Shown: positions 1 to 6,075, counted from the stretch's first letter. The stretch is 11,157 bases of DNA from JAXLSZ01 sp046330315 (GCA_046330315.1 JAXLSZ010000013.1:1-11157), one strand, 5' to 3'. Made by a program: numbers and translations. The notes: generated by a model from the letters alone, not told the origin.

Positions 1-105
1 CCTCGGGGCGGCCGCGCTGAGCCCGGTCGGCGGTGCATCGCCTTCGCCCCCTGGCGCCCGAAGCGCCGTCCGCCTCCAGGCACGGCGCTGACACGATGGC
101 GAAAC

Positions 106-147
106 GGCCGGCGCGGATTTGCGACAGCTGTCCAAACACAGCCGGCC
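106..147. promoter_or_regulatory. Nested dyad upstream of amt
   Basis: A perfect 10-bp palindrome, GACAGCTGTC (123-132), lies almost centred within a larger inverted repeat, GGCCGGC (106-112) and GCCGGCC (141-147). It is about 150 bases upstream of the amt start, in a spacer with no convincing gene. A regulator-binding site or RNA hairpin for the nitrogen genes is possible. It does not match the actinobacterial GlnR or cyanobacterial NtcA patterns I know. The outer arms are pure G/C and could arise by chance in this base composition. I see nothing else supportable in 1-180. Confidence 0.3.
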
Positions 148-186
148 GGGGCAGGCCTACCTTGGCCGGGATGGGTGAAAGCAACA

Positions 187-281
187 GCCGGCGGAGTGTG
201 CCCCGAAGTCGGCGGAGTGTGCCCCGGCGCGACGGTCGACGGCGGGTGCCACAGCGCAACAGTCGAAGGCGTGTGTCCCGG
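187..281 (+). repeat. Array A: four degenerate 20-bp repeats before amt
   Basis: Four related 20-bp units start at 187, 208, 235 and 262, so the spacing is 21, 27 and 27. The second unit (208-227) reads GTCGGCGGAGTGTGCCCCGG. Against it the other three match at 18, 15 and 16 of 20 positions. The array ends just before the amt ribosome-binding site (AGGAGG, 284-289). Because the spacings are multiples of three, open frames crossing it give repetitive Arg-rich or Gly/Cys-rich peptides, which I do not take as genes. The unit core resembles that of array B (2992-3113) read on the other strand. Confidence 0.7.
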
Positions 282-295
282 TCAGGAGGAACCGA

Positions 296-1849
296 ATGAA
301 GAGGAAGCACCTTGCGATCGTCCCGGCGGGGGCTGCGGCCCTCTTCCTGCTGGCGCCGAGCAGCGCCTTCGCCGACTCGACCGACCTGATCAAGTCGATC
401 AACGGCAAGCTCGATCCCTCGGTCGGGATCAACACGATGTGGGTGATCTTCGCGGCCTGCCTGGTGATGTTCATGCAGGCCGGCTTCGCGTTCCTGGAGA
501 TCGGCTTCTCCCGCGGCAAGAACGTGGGGACGGTGATCGCCAAGATCCTCACCAACTTCTCGATCGCCGCCCTGGGCTGGTGGGCGGTCGGCTTCGCCTT
601 CGCCTTCGGCGGGCCGCTGGGCGGCGTGATCGGCCACGACGGCGGCTTCTTCTTCACCAACCTCGGCCCCTGGACCCAGATCCAGGACGGCACCCAGGTG
701 TTCCACCCGAGCTTCCCGATCATGGACCTCTCCAACGCGACGATCGAGTCGAAGTGGTTCTTCCAGTTCGTCTTCTGCGCCGTCTCGCTGGCGATCGTCT
801 GGGGGACGACGCTCGAGCGCATCAAGTTCGGCGTCTACATCATCTACGCGATCGTCTTCTCGACGATCATCTACCCGCTGGGCGCCCACTGGGTCTTCGG
901 CGGCGGCTTCCTGCAGATCGGTGACTGGCTGGGGACCAACATCACCGGGATGCAGGACTTCGCCGGCTCCACGGCGGTCCACCTGATCGGCGCGACCGGG
1001 GCGCTGGCGGCGCTGCTGCTGCTCGGCCCCCGCAAGGGCAAGTACGGGCCCGACGGCAAGCCGCGGGCGATCCCCGGCCACAGCATGCCGCTGTTCGGGC
1101 TCGGGGTGCTGATCCTCTGGCTGGGCTGGTTCGGGTTCAACCCGGGCTCGACGCTGAACGCCGGTGACGCCCGCTTCGCGGAGATCCTGATAATCACCAA
1201 CCTGGCGGCCGCCTGCGGCGTGCTCGCCGCGGTGGCGACCGCCTACGCGAAGACAAAGGCGATCGACATCGGCATGGCCGGCAACGGCGCGATCGCGGCC
1301 CTGGTCGCGATCACCGCGCCCTCCGGCTACGTCGAGCTCTGGGCGGCGCCGATCATCGGCGCGGTCGCGGGGGTGATCGTCGTGCTCGGCGTCTACGCGA
1401 TCGACAAGCTGATCGACGACCCGGTCGGGGCCCTCTCGGCCCACGGCCTGGCCGGCATCTGGGGAACGATCTCCTGCGGGATCTTCACCGCTCCGAGGCT
1501 GGCCCAGTACAACGGCTTCGGCGACCCCAACGGGGGCCTGTGGTACTCGGGCTCCTTCGACCAGCTGATCGCCCAGGTGGTGGGTTTGGTGATCGCGTTC
1601 AGCTTCGTGTTCGCGATGAGCTTCGGCACCTTCTACCTGATCAAGAAGACCTACGGCCTGCGTGTCAGCGAGGCCGAGGAGGACGCGGGCCTGGACATCT
1701 CCGAGCACGGGATGTACGGATACCCGGAGCAGTTCATCCCGCGGCCGGAGTACCCGGGCGGCGCGCCGAGCGCCGCGCCGGGCCCGGCGCCCGGGGGCGC
1801 TGCCGCGGCCGCGACCGCGATGACGGCCGACAACCCGACCGGGGCGTAG
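296..1849 (+). CDS. amt: Ammonium transporter, Amt family
   Basis: This is a trimeric membrane channel that takes up ammonium. Residues 1-26 look like a signal peptide (KRKH, a hydrophobic core, then an AFA cleavage site), as in AmtB, and are followed by about eleven membrane segments. Aligned by motif to E. coli AmtB, DFAGSTAVH (221-229) gives the structural Asp221 and pore His229, and SAHG gives the second pore His383. Phe156 and Phe281 (WFGFNPGS) match the Phe gate. The external-site Trp148 of AmtB aligns with Phe201. The cytoplasmic tail has the conserved EEDAGLDISEHG region, then about 35 Pro/Ala/Gly-rich residues. The start is supported by AGGAGG six bases upstream. The P-II gene follows by 27 bases, as expected for a channel gated by a GlnK-type partner. 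Confidence 0.97.
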   Translation: MKRKHLAIVPAGAAALFLLAPSSAFADSTDLIKSINGKLDPSVGINTMWVIFAACLVMFMQAGFAFLEIGFSRGKNVGTVIAKILTNFSIAALGWWAVGFAFAFGGPLGGVIGHDGGFFFTNLGPWTQIQDGTQVFHPSFPIMDLSNATIESKWFFQFVFCAVSLAIVWGTTLERIKFGVYIIYAIVFSTIIYPLGAHWVFGGGFLQIGDWLGTNITGMQDFAGSTAVHLIGATGALAALLLLGPRKGKYGPDGKPRAIPGHSMPLFGLGVLILWLGWFGFNPGSTLNAGDARFAEILIITNLAAACGVLAAVATAYAKTKAIDIGMAGNGAIAALVAITAPSGYVELWAAPIIGAVAGVIVVLGVYAIDKLIDDPVGALSAHGLAGIWGTISCGIFTAPRLAQYNGFGDPNGGLWYSGSFDQLIAQVVGLVIAFSFVFAMSFGTFYLIKKTYGLRVSEAEEDAGLDISEHGMYGYPEQFIPRPEYPGGAPSAAPGPAPGGAAAAATAMTADNPTGA

Positions 1850-1876
1850 CCCGAGCGGCGCTCAAGGAGGCACGAG

Positions 1877-2245
1877 ATGAAGAAGATCGAGGCATTCATC
1901 CGACACGAGGCGTTCGAGCCGATCCGGACCGAGCTCCTCGAGCGGGGATTCCCATCCCTCTCGATCCTCGAGGCCAAGGGCTCGGGACGCCAGAAGGGGA
2001 TCGTCGAGCACTACCGCGGCTCGACGCTGACCGTCAACGTGCGGCCCAAGCTGAAGCTCGAGGTGGTGGTCGAGGACAAGGACAAGGGCCTCGTGGTCGA
2101 GACGATCCTCAAGCACGCGCGGACCGGGGAGGTCGGCGACGGGAAGATCTTCGTCCTCCCCGTCGAGGAGGCGATCCGGATCCGCACCGGCGAGGGAGGC
2201 CACGAGGTGCTCCAGGCGCACGAGGAGAGCGAGATTCCCGCCTAG
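1877..2245 (+). CDS. glnK: Nitrogen regulatory protein P-II (GlnK/GlnB type)
   Basis: This is a 122-residue P-II protein, the usual family length. P-II trimers sense ATP/ADP and 2-oxoglutarate and control partners such as Amt. Visible features are GSGRQKG (35-41, with Gln39), Arg47 at the T-loop tip (the residue that plugs AmtB), Lys58, TGEVGDGKIF (83-92, with Lys90), and Arg101 and Arg103 for nucleotide binding. Position 51, the Tyr uridylylated in Proteobacteria and adenylylated in Corynebacterium, is Leu (YRGSTLTV). Ser49, phosphorylated in cyanobacterial P-II, is present. GFG at 35-37 is GSG here. The start has AAGGAGG six bases upstream. The symbol glnK is chosen for the amt linkage; glnB would be equally defensible on sequence. 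It is probably cotranscribed with amt. Confidence 0.95.
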   Translation: MKKIEAFIRHEAFEPIRTELLERGFPSLSILEAKGSGRQKGIVEHYRGSTLTVNVRPKLKLEVVVEDKDKGLVVETILKHARTGEVGDGKIFVLPVEEAIRIRTGEGGHEVLQAHEESEIPA

Positions 2246-2254
2246 ACTTGCCGG
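2243..2254 (+). promoter_or_regulatory. Candidate leaderless promoter made from the glnK stop codon
   Basis: The glnK stop TAG (2243-2245) is the first half of TAGACT (2243-2248), which fits the TANNNT pattern of an actinobacterial -10 box. Six bases later comes the ATG at 2255, so transcription would begin on or beside the start codon. There is no Shine-Dalgarno sequence before that ATG, which fits a leaderless message. No clear -35 is visible. The same layout recurs at 10186. Confidence 0.45.
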
Positions 2255-2740
2255 ATGGGCGCGGCAGGAGCAACCCTCACCGGCGGGGCGGCGGCGAGCG
2301 CCTCGAGCGGCGCCCGGTTCCATTCCGCCGGGGAGGCTCGGGAGGTGCTGGACCGGCTGCTCTCGGAGATCGACGGCGACCCAGCCGTCGGCCTGAGGTC
2401 CCAGATCTCCAGCGTCCCGCACCGCCTCCAGCTCACCGACCTGGGACTCGTCCTCAACGTGGCCAGGGCCGAGAGCGGCCCGCACGACCTCCGCTGGGCC
2501 TTCACGGACGAGATCGACTGGGAGCCCGCGCTGGCGCTGGAGATGGACTCCACCGTCGCCAACCGCTACCTGCAGGGGGCGGAGAACTTCGGCATCGCCC
2601 TCGCCCGAGGCGAGATCCGGGTCTCCTGCGAGGGGGTCGGGGCGGCCCTGGCCTTCCTGCCGGCCAGCGTCGAGCTGATCGCGCGCTACCGCAGGATCGT
2701 CGAGCGCGACTACCCGCACCTGCTGATCCGCCGAGGCTGA
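2255..2740 (+). CDS. Small protein resembling SCP2-like lipid-binding domain
   Basis: This is a soluble 161-residue protein with no signal peptide or membrane segment. Residues 1-22 are Ala/Gly/Ser-rich and probably disordered. The remainder alternates hydrophobic strands and helices: HRLQLTDLGLVLNV (57-70), DLRWAFTDEIDWEPALALEM (78-97), VANRYLQGAENFGIALARGE (101-120), then an acidic/basic end, RRIVERDYPHLL (146-157). The strand followed by a helix and a Gly-bounded 'ALARGEIRV' segment resembles the sterol carrier protein 2 fold, so lipid binding is possible. That call rests on pattern memory and no active site can be pointed to. It begins ten bases after the glnK stop, but the -10-like box at 2243 suggests its own promoter. 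A role in nitrogen control is not implied by the sequence. Confidence 0.75.
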   Translation: MGAAGATLTGGAAASASSGARFHSAGEAREVLDRLLSEIDGDPAVGLRSQISSVPHRLQLTDLGLVLNVARAESGPHDLRWAFTDEIDWEPALALEMDSTVANRYLQGAENFGIALARGEIRVSCEGVGAALAFLPASVELIARYRRIVERDYPHLLIRRG

Positions 2741-2783
2741 GCTTCGGCGCCCGTCGGGGCAGTGTTAAGGCGCCGCCGGTGCC

Positions 2784-2811
2784 TTGACAGGGGCGGGGCC
2801 GGGTCTATGCT
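2784..2811 (+). promoter_or_regulatory. Near-consensus housekeeping promoter TTGACA-N16-TATGCT
   Basis: The -35 box TTGACA (2784-2789) is a perfect match. The -10 box TATGCT (2806-2811) has both conserved outer features (TA...T), and the spacer is 16 bases. Transcription would start near 2818. No gene begins within 390 bases downstream, so the likely product is an untranslated RNA (next entry) or a long leader for the cyclase gene at 3215. Confidence 0.6.
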
Positions 2812-2817
2812 GATCGC

Positions 2818-2968
2818 ACGAGTTCAGAAGGCCGAAGTGGGCCTCGCTCGGGTCCTCCGGCGACTGGGTCCCGGCGCAGGCCCGCAAGGTGCCCAGGCGG
2901 GTGCCGCAGGCCGACGTCGCGGGCCGCTTGCCCGCAGAGCGACGGGGCCCCACGGGACCCCGTCGCTC
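2818..2968 (+). ncRNA. Candidate structured small RNA, family unknown
   Basis: A transcript from the 2784-2811 promoter would be about 150 nt to the end of the strong hairpin at 2937-2968. Visible stems include CCCGC (2881-2885) with GCGGG (2897-2901), GCGGGC (2919-2924) with GCCCGC (2930-2935), and the final stem. No convincing reading frame lies inside. It does not match SRP RNA, 6S RNA or a tRNA by any core motif I can recognise. It could instead be an attenuating leader of the cyclase gene. The evidence is a strong promoter plus hairpins, and G+C-rich DNA folds easily. Confidence 0.35.
2937..2968 (+). terminator. Strong stem-loop, possible intrinsic terminator
   Basis: GAGCGACGGGG (2937-2947) pairs perfectly with CCCCGTCGCTC (2958-2968), an 11-bp stem. 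Inside it, CCC and GGG can add three pairs around a CAC loop with one bulged A. Only a short TTT (2973-2975) follows, so it is not a textbook intrinsic terminator. T-poor terminators are common in G+C-rich actinobacteria. It could end the candidate RNA or attenuate read-through to 3215. Confidence 0.45.
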
Positions 2969-2991
2969 CACGTTTGCCGGCGAGCGCTGCA

Positions 2992-3113
2992 CGCCGACCC
3001 GGCGCGGACCCTCCGCCGACCCGGCGCGGACCCTCCGCCGACCCGGCGCGGACCCTCCGCCGACCCGGCGCGAACCCTCCGCCGACCCGGCGCGGACCCT
3101 CCGCCGACCCGGC
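2992..3113 (-). repeat. Array B: 22-bp unit, five copies plus a partial
   Basis: Five contiguous 22-bp copies start at 2992, 3014, 3036, 3058 and 3080, with a 12-base partial copy at 3102. Each plus-strand copy begins CGCCGACCCGGCGCGG. The fourth differs by a single G-to-A (CGCGAAC for CGCGGAC); the other four are identical. Read on the minus strand and rotated, the unit begins GTCGGCGGAGGGT, matching the start of array A units at 12 of 13 positions. Near-identity of the copies implies recent expansion or ongoing homogenisation. The 22-bp period shifts frame with each copy, so it is not coding. Confidence 0.93.
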
Positions 3114-3196
3114 CGCGGGCCGGCGGGCACGCCGGGTCAGAGAAGGCAGACGGCCTCCCCCAGCGCTCGGCGCAAGCACGCAGCCTCCCCTGGGGT

Positions 3197-3207
3197 TAGA
3201 TTCGGAG
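3197..3207 (+). promoter_or_regulatory. Candidate -10 box and RBS of the cyclase gene
   Basis: TAGATT (3197-3202) fits TANNNT. It is followed by CGGAG (3203-3207), seven bases before the ATG at 3215. Both cannot serve one transcript: a start seven bases after the -10 would omit the ribosome-binding site. Either TAGATT makes a nearly leaderless message, or the gene is read from the upstream promoter at 2784 and uses CGGAG. Confidence 0.35.
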
Positions 3208-3214
3208 CGGCCCG

Positions 3215-4405
3215 ATGCCACCCGACAAGCAGATCTCGCTGGCTGAGGCGGCGCGGCGCTCCGGGGTCTCGACGAGCACCCTGAAGCGCTGGGCCGCGCA
3301 GAAGGTGGTCCCGGTCAAGCGGGGCCGCTGGACCGCGACCGCGGCGGCGCAGGCCCGCGTGGTCGCCCGGATGCGCGAGCGCGGGCACTCGCTGGAGTCG
3401 CTGAGGGAGGCCGGTCGCGAAGGCCGGCTGGCCTTCGGGTACTCCGAGGAGCTGTTCGGCCACCGCGGCGAGATGCGGACGATCGCCGACGTCGCCGAGG
3501 AGACCGGGCTTGAGCCGGAGTTGATCGAGCGGATGATGACCCTGCTCGGCACCCCGGCCGGAGCCGAGCACCTGCTCAGCGCCGACGACGTGGAGGTGAT
3601 GCGCCACAGCGCCCGCGTCCTGCAGGCCGGCTTCCCGCTGGTCGCCTTCCTGCAGCTCGTGCGGGTCTACGCCCAGTCGGTGCGGAAGATCTCCGACTCC
3701 GAGGTTCGCCTCTTCCACCTCTACGTCCACGAGCCGCTGATCCGAGACGGTGTCCCGGAGCTGGAGATGGCCGAGGAGATGGAGGGGCTCGCCTCCGACC
3801 TGCTGCCGCTGGCCGGCCCGCTGTTCACCTACCTGCACAACCGCTACCTGCGCTTCTTCTCCGAGCAGGACGTGGTCGGCCACATGGAGCTCGGCCTCGG
3901 CGAGGGTGCCAGCGAGCTGGGGCGGATCCCGGTCACCCTCTGCTTCATCGACCTCACCGGGTTCACCCGCTACACCGAGGAGGAGGGCGACGAGGAGGCG
4001 CTCGACATGATCGAGCGCTTCGTGGAGACGATCGAGGCGACCCTGCCCGAGGGGGCGACGATCGTCAAGACGATCGGCGACGAGGTGATGCTGGTCTCGC
4101 CCGAGGCCGGCACGCTGACCGAGTGGGCGGTCGGCTTCCTGCGGCTCTTCCGGGAACGCCCCCAGCCGCGGGTCGGCCTGCACTTCGGAGAGGCCGTCTA
4201 CCGCGACGGCGACTACTTCGGCACCGACGTCAACCTCGCCCACCGGGTCGTGACCAGGGCCCTGGGAGGAGAGGTCCTCGCCACCGACCGGGTGGTGGAG
4301 TCGATCGAGGATTCCGCCTACCTCTCGGCCGAGCCGATCGGCGAGGTGGAGCTGAAGGGCTTCCCGGAGCCGACTCCGCTTTACGTGGTGCGCAGCCGTG
4401 CCTGA
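3215..4405 (+). CDS. MerR-type HTH fused to class III adenylate cyclase
   Basis: This 396-residue protein is predicted to make cAMP from ATP. Residues 7-35 look like a MerR/excisionase-type HTH (SLAEAARRSGVSTSTLKRW). Residues about 88-220 resemble the regulatory domain of mycobacterial cyclases such as Rv1264, with a second 'ADVAEETGLEPELIERM' unit and the 'SDSEVRLFH' segment. The catalytic domain spans about 238-394. All six canonical residues can be placed: metal Asp246 (FIDLTGFT) and Asp289 (IGDE), adenine-selecting Lys285 and Asp333 (GDYFG), and transition-state Asn340 and Arg344 (VNLAHR). No membrane segment is present. A cytoplasmic homodimer is expected. DNA binding is inferred only from the HTH and could have been repurposed for sensing or dimerisation. 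It lies alone between the 2741-3214 spacer and tilS, with no obvious partner. Confidence 0.93.
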   Translation: MPPDKQISLAEAARRSGVSTSTLKRWAAQKVVPVKRGRWTATAAAQARVVARMRERGHSLESLREAGREGRLAFGYSEELFGHRGEMRTIADVAEETGLEPELIERMMTLLGTPAGAEHLLSADDVEVMRHSARVLQAGFPLVAFLQLVRVYAQSVRKISDSEVRLFHLYVHEPLIRDGVPELEMAEEMEGLASDLLPLAGPLFTYLHNRYLRFFSEQDVVGHMELGLGEGASELGRIPVTLCFIDLTGFTRYTEEEGDEEALDMIERFVETIEATLPEGATIVKTIGDEVMLVSPEAGTLTEWAVGFLRLFRERPQPRVGLHFGEAVYRDGDYFGTDVNLAHRVVTRALGGEVLATDRVVESIEDSAYLSAEPIGEVELKGFPEPTPLYVVRSRA

Positions 4406-4453
4406 CCCGCCGCCCCCGGCGAAGCTGATCCTTCACACCGCGGTGATGTCGAA

Positions 4454-5887
4454 ATGAGGTCTCGCGAGGGCCCCCGTGGTCAAGGGGCCCGGGGGAGCCG
4501 CGGTCCGGGGCCGGGCGAGGTGGTGCGCGACAGCGGGCTGGTGCCGGCGGGCTCCGGCGGGGTCGCGCTGCTATCCGGCGGGCCGGACTCGGCCTGTCTG
4601 GCGGCCGGCCTGGTCGAGCACCTGGGGCGCGCGGCCGGGACCGGCAGGGAGGGGGGATCCGCCGGGGCGGGCGGGGGTGGAGCCGGCGGCGCGGTCGTCG
4701 GCCTCCACCTCAACTACGGGCTGCGCGAGGGCTCCGACGCCGACGAGGCGAGATGCCGGGAGCTCTGCGAGCGCCTGGGGATCGAGCTCCTCGTCGAGCG
4801 GCCCGAGCTCGGGGAGGGCAACCTGCAGGCAGCCGCGCGCGAGGCCCGCTACGCGGCCGCCGAGCGGCTGCGCGCCTCCCGCGGCCTGGACTGGATCGCC
4901 ACCGGCCACACCCGCACCGACCTCGCCGAGACGGTCCTCTACCGGCTCGCCGTCTCCCCGGGGAGCAGGGCCCTGCTCGGCCTCCCCGCCCGCCGCGGGA
5001 GGCTGGTGCGACCGCTGCTCGCGATCGGCCGCGCCGAGGCCCGCGCCGCGGTCGAGCGGGCCGGGCTTCCCTTCGCCGAGGACCCTTCCAACCTCGACCC
5101 GCGCTTCGCCCGCGCCCGCGTCCGCTCCGAGATCCTGCCCGTGCTGCGCGAGCTGAGCGCGACCGCGGAGGACAACATCGCCGCCACCCGCGCCGAGCTG
5201 GAGGAGGAGGCGGAGGCGCTCGACGCGCTGGCCGCCGAGCTGCTCGAGGAGGCCGCGGGGGGCGGGGCGGCGGCGGTGCGGGCGGAGGCGCTCTCGGAGG
5301 CGCCGGCGGCCCTGCGCCGCCGGGCCCTTCGGACCCTGGCCGAGCGCGCCGCCGGGAGGCCGGTTGCGCTGGGCCGGCCGGCCGCCGAGGAGATCTGGCG
5401 CCTGGCCCGCCGTCCCGAGGGCGGCGAGCTGGACCTCGGCGGGGGCGTGCGGGCGGTCTGCGAGGCGGGCTTCGTGCGCTTCGGTGCCGAGCCCGGCGCC
5501 GAGACCGAGCCCGCCCCGGTGACCCTGCCCGTCCCCGGCGAGACCCGCTTCGGGCGCTGGCTGCTGCGCGCCGAGCTGCGCGAGTCCGCCGAGCCGCGCG
5601 GCCCCGAGGTGGCGACGCTGGACGCGGCGGCGCTCGGCACGCGGGTCGAGGTCCGTGCCTGGCGGGAGGGCGATCGCATGCGCCCGCTCGGCCTCGGCGG
5701 CAGTAAGAACCTCCAGGACCTGTTCACCGACGCCGGCGTGCCGCGGTCGCTTCGCCGCACCCTGCCGGTTGTGGTGGCCGCGGGCCGGATCGCCTGGGTG
5801 GCCGGAGTCGCCGTCTCGGAGGAGTTCAGGCTGAGCGGGCGCGGGGCGGCGGTCCTGATCACCGCCTCGCTCGCCGACCCCGGGTAG
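4454..5887 (+). CDS. tilS: tRNA(Ile)-lysidine synthase
   Basis: TilS uses ATP and lysine to convert C34 of the AUA-reading tRNA-Ile to lysidine. The PP-loop SGGPDS is at 41-46. Next come LHLNYGLREGSDADEA (84-99), the GHTRTDLAET motif (151-160), and EDPSNLDPRFARARVR (209-224). The C-terminal substrate domain is at about 398-470 (WREGDRMRPLGLGGSKNLQD, 403-422). Two things are odd. The usual DDQAET is TDLAET, and residues 60-80 are a Gly/Ala-rich insert before the second strand. The start is uncertain: ATG 4454 has no ribosome-binding site and adds an Arg/Gly-rich tail encoded across a hairpin. GTG at 4520, 4523 or 4541 would put the PP-loop at about residue 12-19, as in E. coli. Confidence 0.93.
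   Translation: MRSREGPRGQGARGSRGPGPGEVVRDSGLVPAGSGGVALLSGGPDSACLAAGLVEHLGRAAGTGREGGSAGAGGGGAGGAVVGLHLNYGLREGSDADEARCRELCERLGIELLVERPELGEGNLQAAAREARYAAAERLRASRGLDWIATGHTRTDLAETVLYRLAVSPGSRALLGLPARRGRLVRPLLAIGRAEARAAVERAGLPFAEDPSNLDPRFARARVRSEILPVLRELSATAEDNIAATRAELEEEAEALDALAAELLEEAAGGGAAAVRAEALSEAPAALRRRALRTLAERAAGRPVALGRPAAEEIWRLARRPEGGELDLGGGVRAVCEAGFVRFGAEPGAETEPAPVTLPVPGETRFGRWLLRAELRESAEPRGPEVATLDAAALGTRVEVRAWREGDRMRPLGLGGSKNLQDLFTDAGVPRSLRRTLPVVVAAGRIAWVAGVAVSEEFRLSGRGAAVLITASLADPG
4468..4490 (+). terminator. GC hairpin between cyclase gene and tilS
   Basis: GGGCCCC (4468-4474) pairs with GGGGCCC (4484-4490) around a nine-base loop, 63 bases after the cyclase stop. No T run follows. 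If it ends the cyclase message, the true tilS start is downstream (4520-4541), and the Arg/Gly-rich N-terminus predicted from 4454 is not translated. Confidence 0.3.
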
Positions 5888-5911
5888 CGACCGCCCGAGC
5901 CCCGCCGGGGA

Positions 5912-6027
5912 GAAGCCCCGTCGCGCGGGCACCCGGGGGAGACGCCCCGTTGCGCGGGCACCCGGGGGAGGCGCCCCGTTGCGCGGGCACCCGGGGGAGA
6001 CGCCCCGTTGCGCGGGCACCCGAGGGA
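5912..6027 (+). repeat. Array C: four 29-bp tandem copies before hpt
   Basis: Four contiguous 29-bp copies start at 5912, 5941, 5970 and 5999. The typical plus-strand unit begins GACGCCCCGTTGCGCGGGCA and ends CCCGGGGGA. Substitutions are few: GAAG and TCG in the first copy, GGCG at the start of the third, CGAGGGA at the end of the fourth. CGGGCACCCG in each unit is an inverted repeat, and GGGG...CCCC across unit junctions can also pair. The copies abut with no spacers, so this is not a CRISPR array. It fills most of the tilS-hpt gap. GGGGGAG...GCCCCG loosely resembles the array A core. Confidence 0.93.
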
Positions 6028-6065
6028 GCCCCCCGGGGTGGCCGGCCGCCGCCGATTCTGATTTC

Positions 6066-6075
6066 TTACCGGTAA
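6066..6075. promoter_or_regulatory. Palindrome TTACCGGTAA overlapping the hpt start
   Basis: This perfect 10-bp palindrome has the A of the hpt ATG as its last base. It follows a locally A/T-rich stretch (GATTCTGATTTCTTACC, 6054-6070) that stands out in this DNA and may hold a -10 box. No Shine-Dalgarno sequence is present. Either a repressor site at a leaderless start or chance is possible. Confidence 0.35.

Larger units (their letters stand above)
2741..3214. other. 474-base spacer with promoter, hairpins and array
   Basis: I see no convincing protein gene here. The spacer holds, in order, a near-consensus promoter (2784-2811), a hairpin-rich stretch ending in a strong stem-loop (2818-2968), a 22-bp tandem array (2992-3113), and about 100 bases before the cyclase gene with a TAGATT box at 3197-3202. 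Open frames on both strands owe their length to the array: 22 is not a multiple of three, so it reads through in every frame. Confidence 0.6.

Noticed and set aside
33..299. Possible leader peptide whose TGA overlaps the amt ATG
   Set aside because: The stop overlap is attractive, but the C-terminal half is only the Arg-rich translation of array A, and the start has no supporting signal.
2394..2402. GAGGTCCCA inside the SCP2-like gene as another copy of the 8792-9049 end motif
   Set aside because: A single 9-base match within coding sequence with no partner in inverted orientation; likely chance.
2878..2889. SRP RNA core (AGGCCCGCAAGG resembles the SRP AGGTCCGGAAGG)
   Set aside because: The GGAA tetraloop is GCAA, the downstream AGCA motif is missing and the flanks do not extend the SRP helix.
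2762..3284. Overlapping open frames on both strands in the 2741-3214 spacer
   Set aside because: Their length comes from the 22-bp array, which reads through in all frames as the same Arg/Pro/Ala repeat. None has a domain or a ribosome-binding site.
5912..6027. CRISPR array (29-bp repeat length)
   Set aside because: The copies abut directly with no spacers and no cas genes are present; it is a plain tandem array.
5979..6074. TTG start extending hpt by 32 residues
   Set aside because: It would translate array C and a Pro/Gly-rich stretch absent from the family; ATG 6075 gives the normal hpt length.
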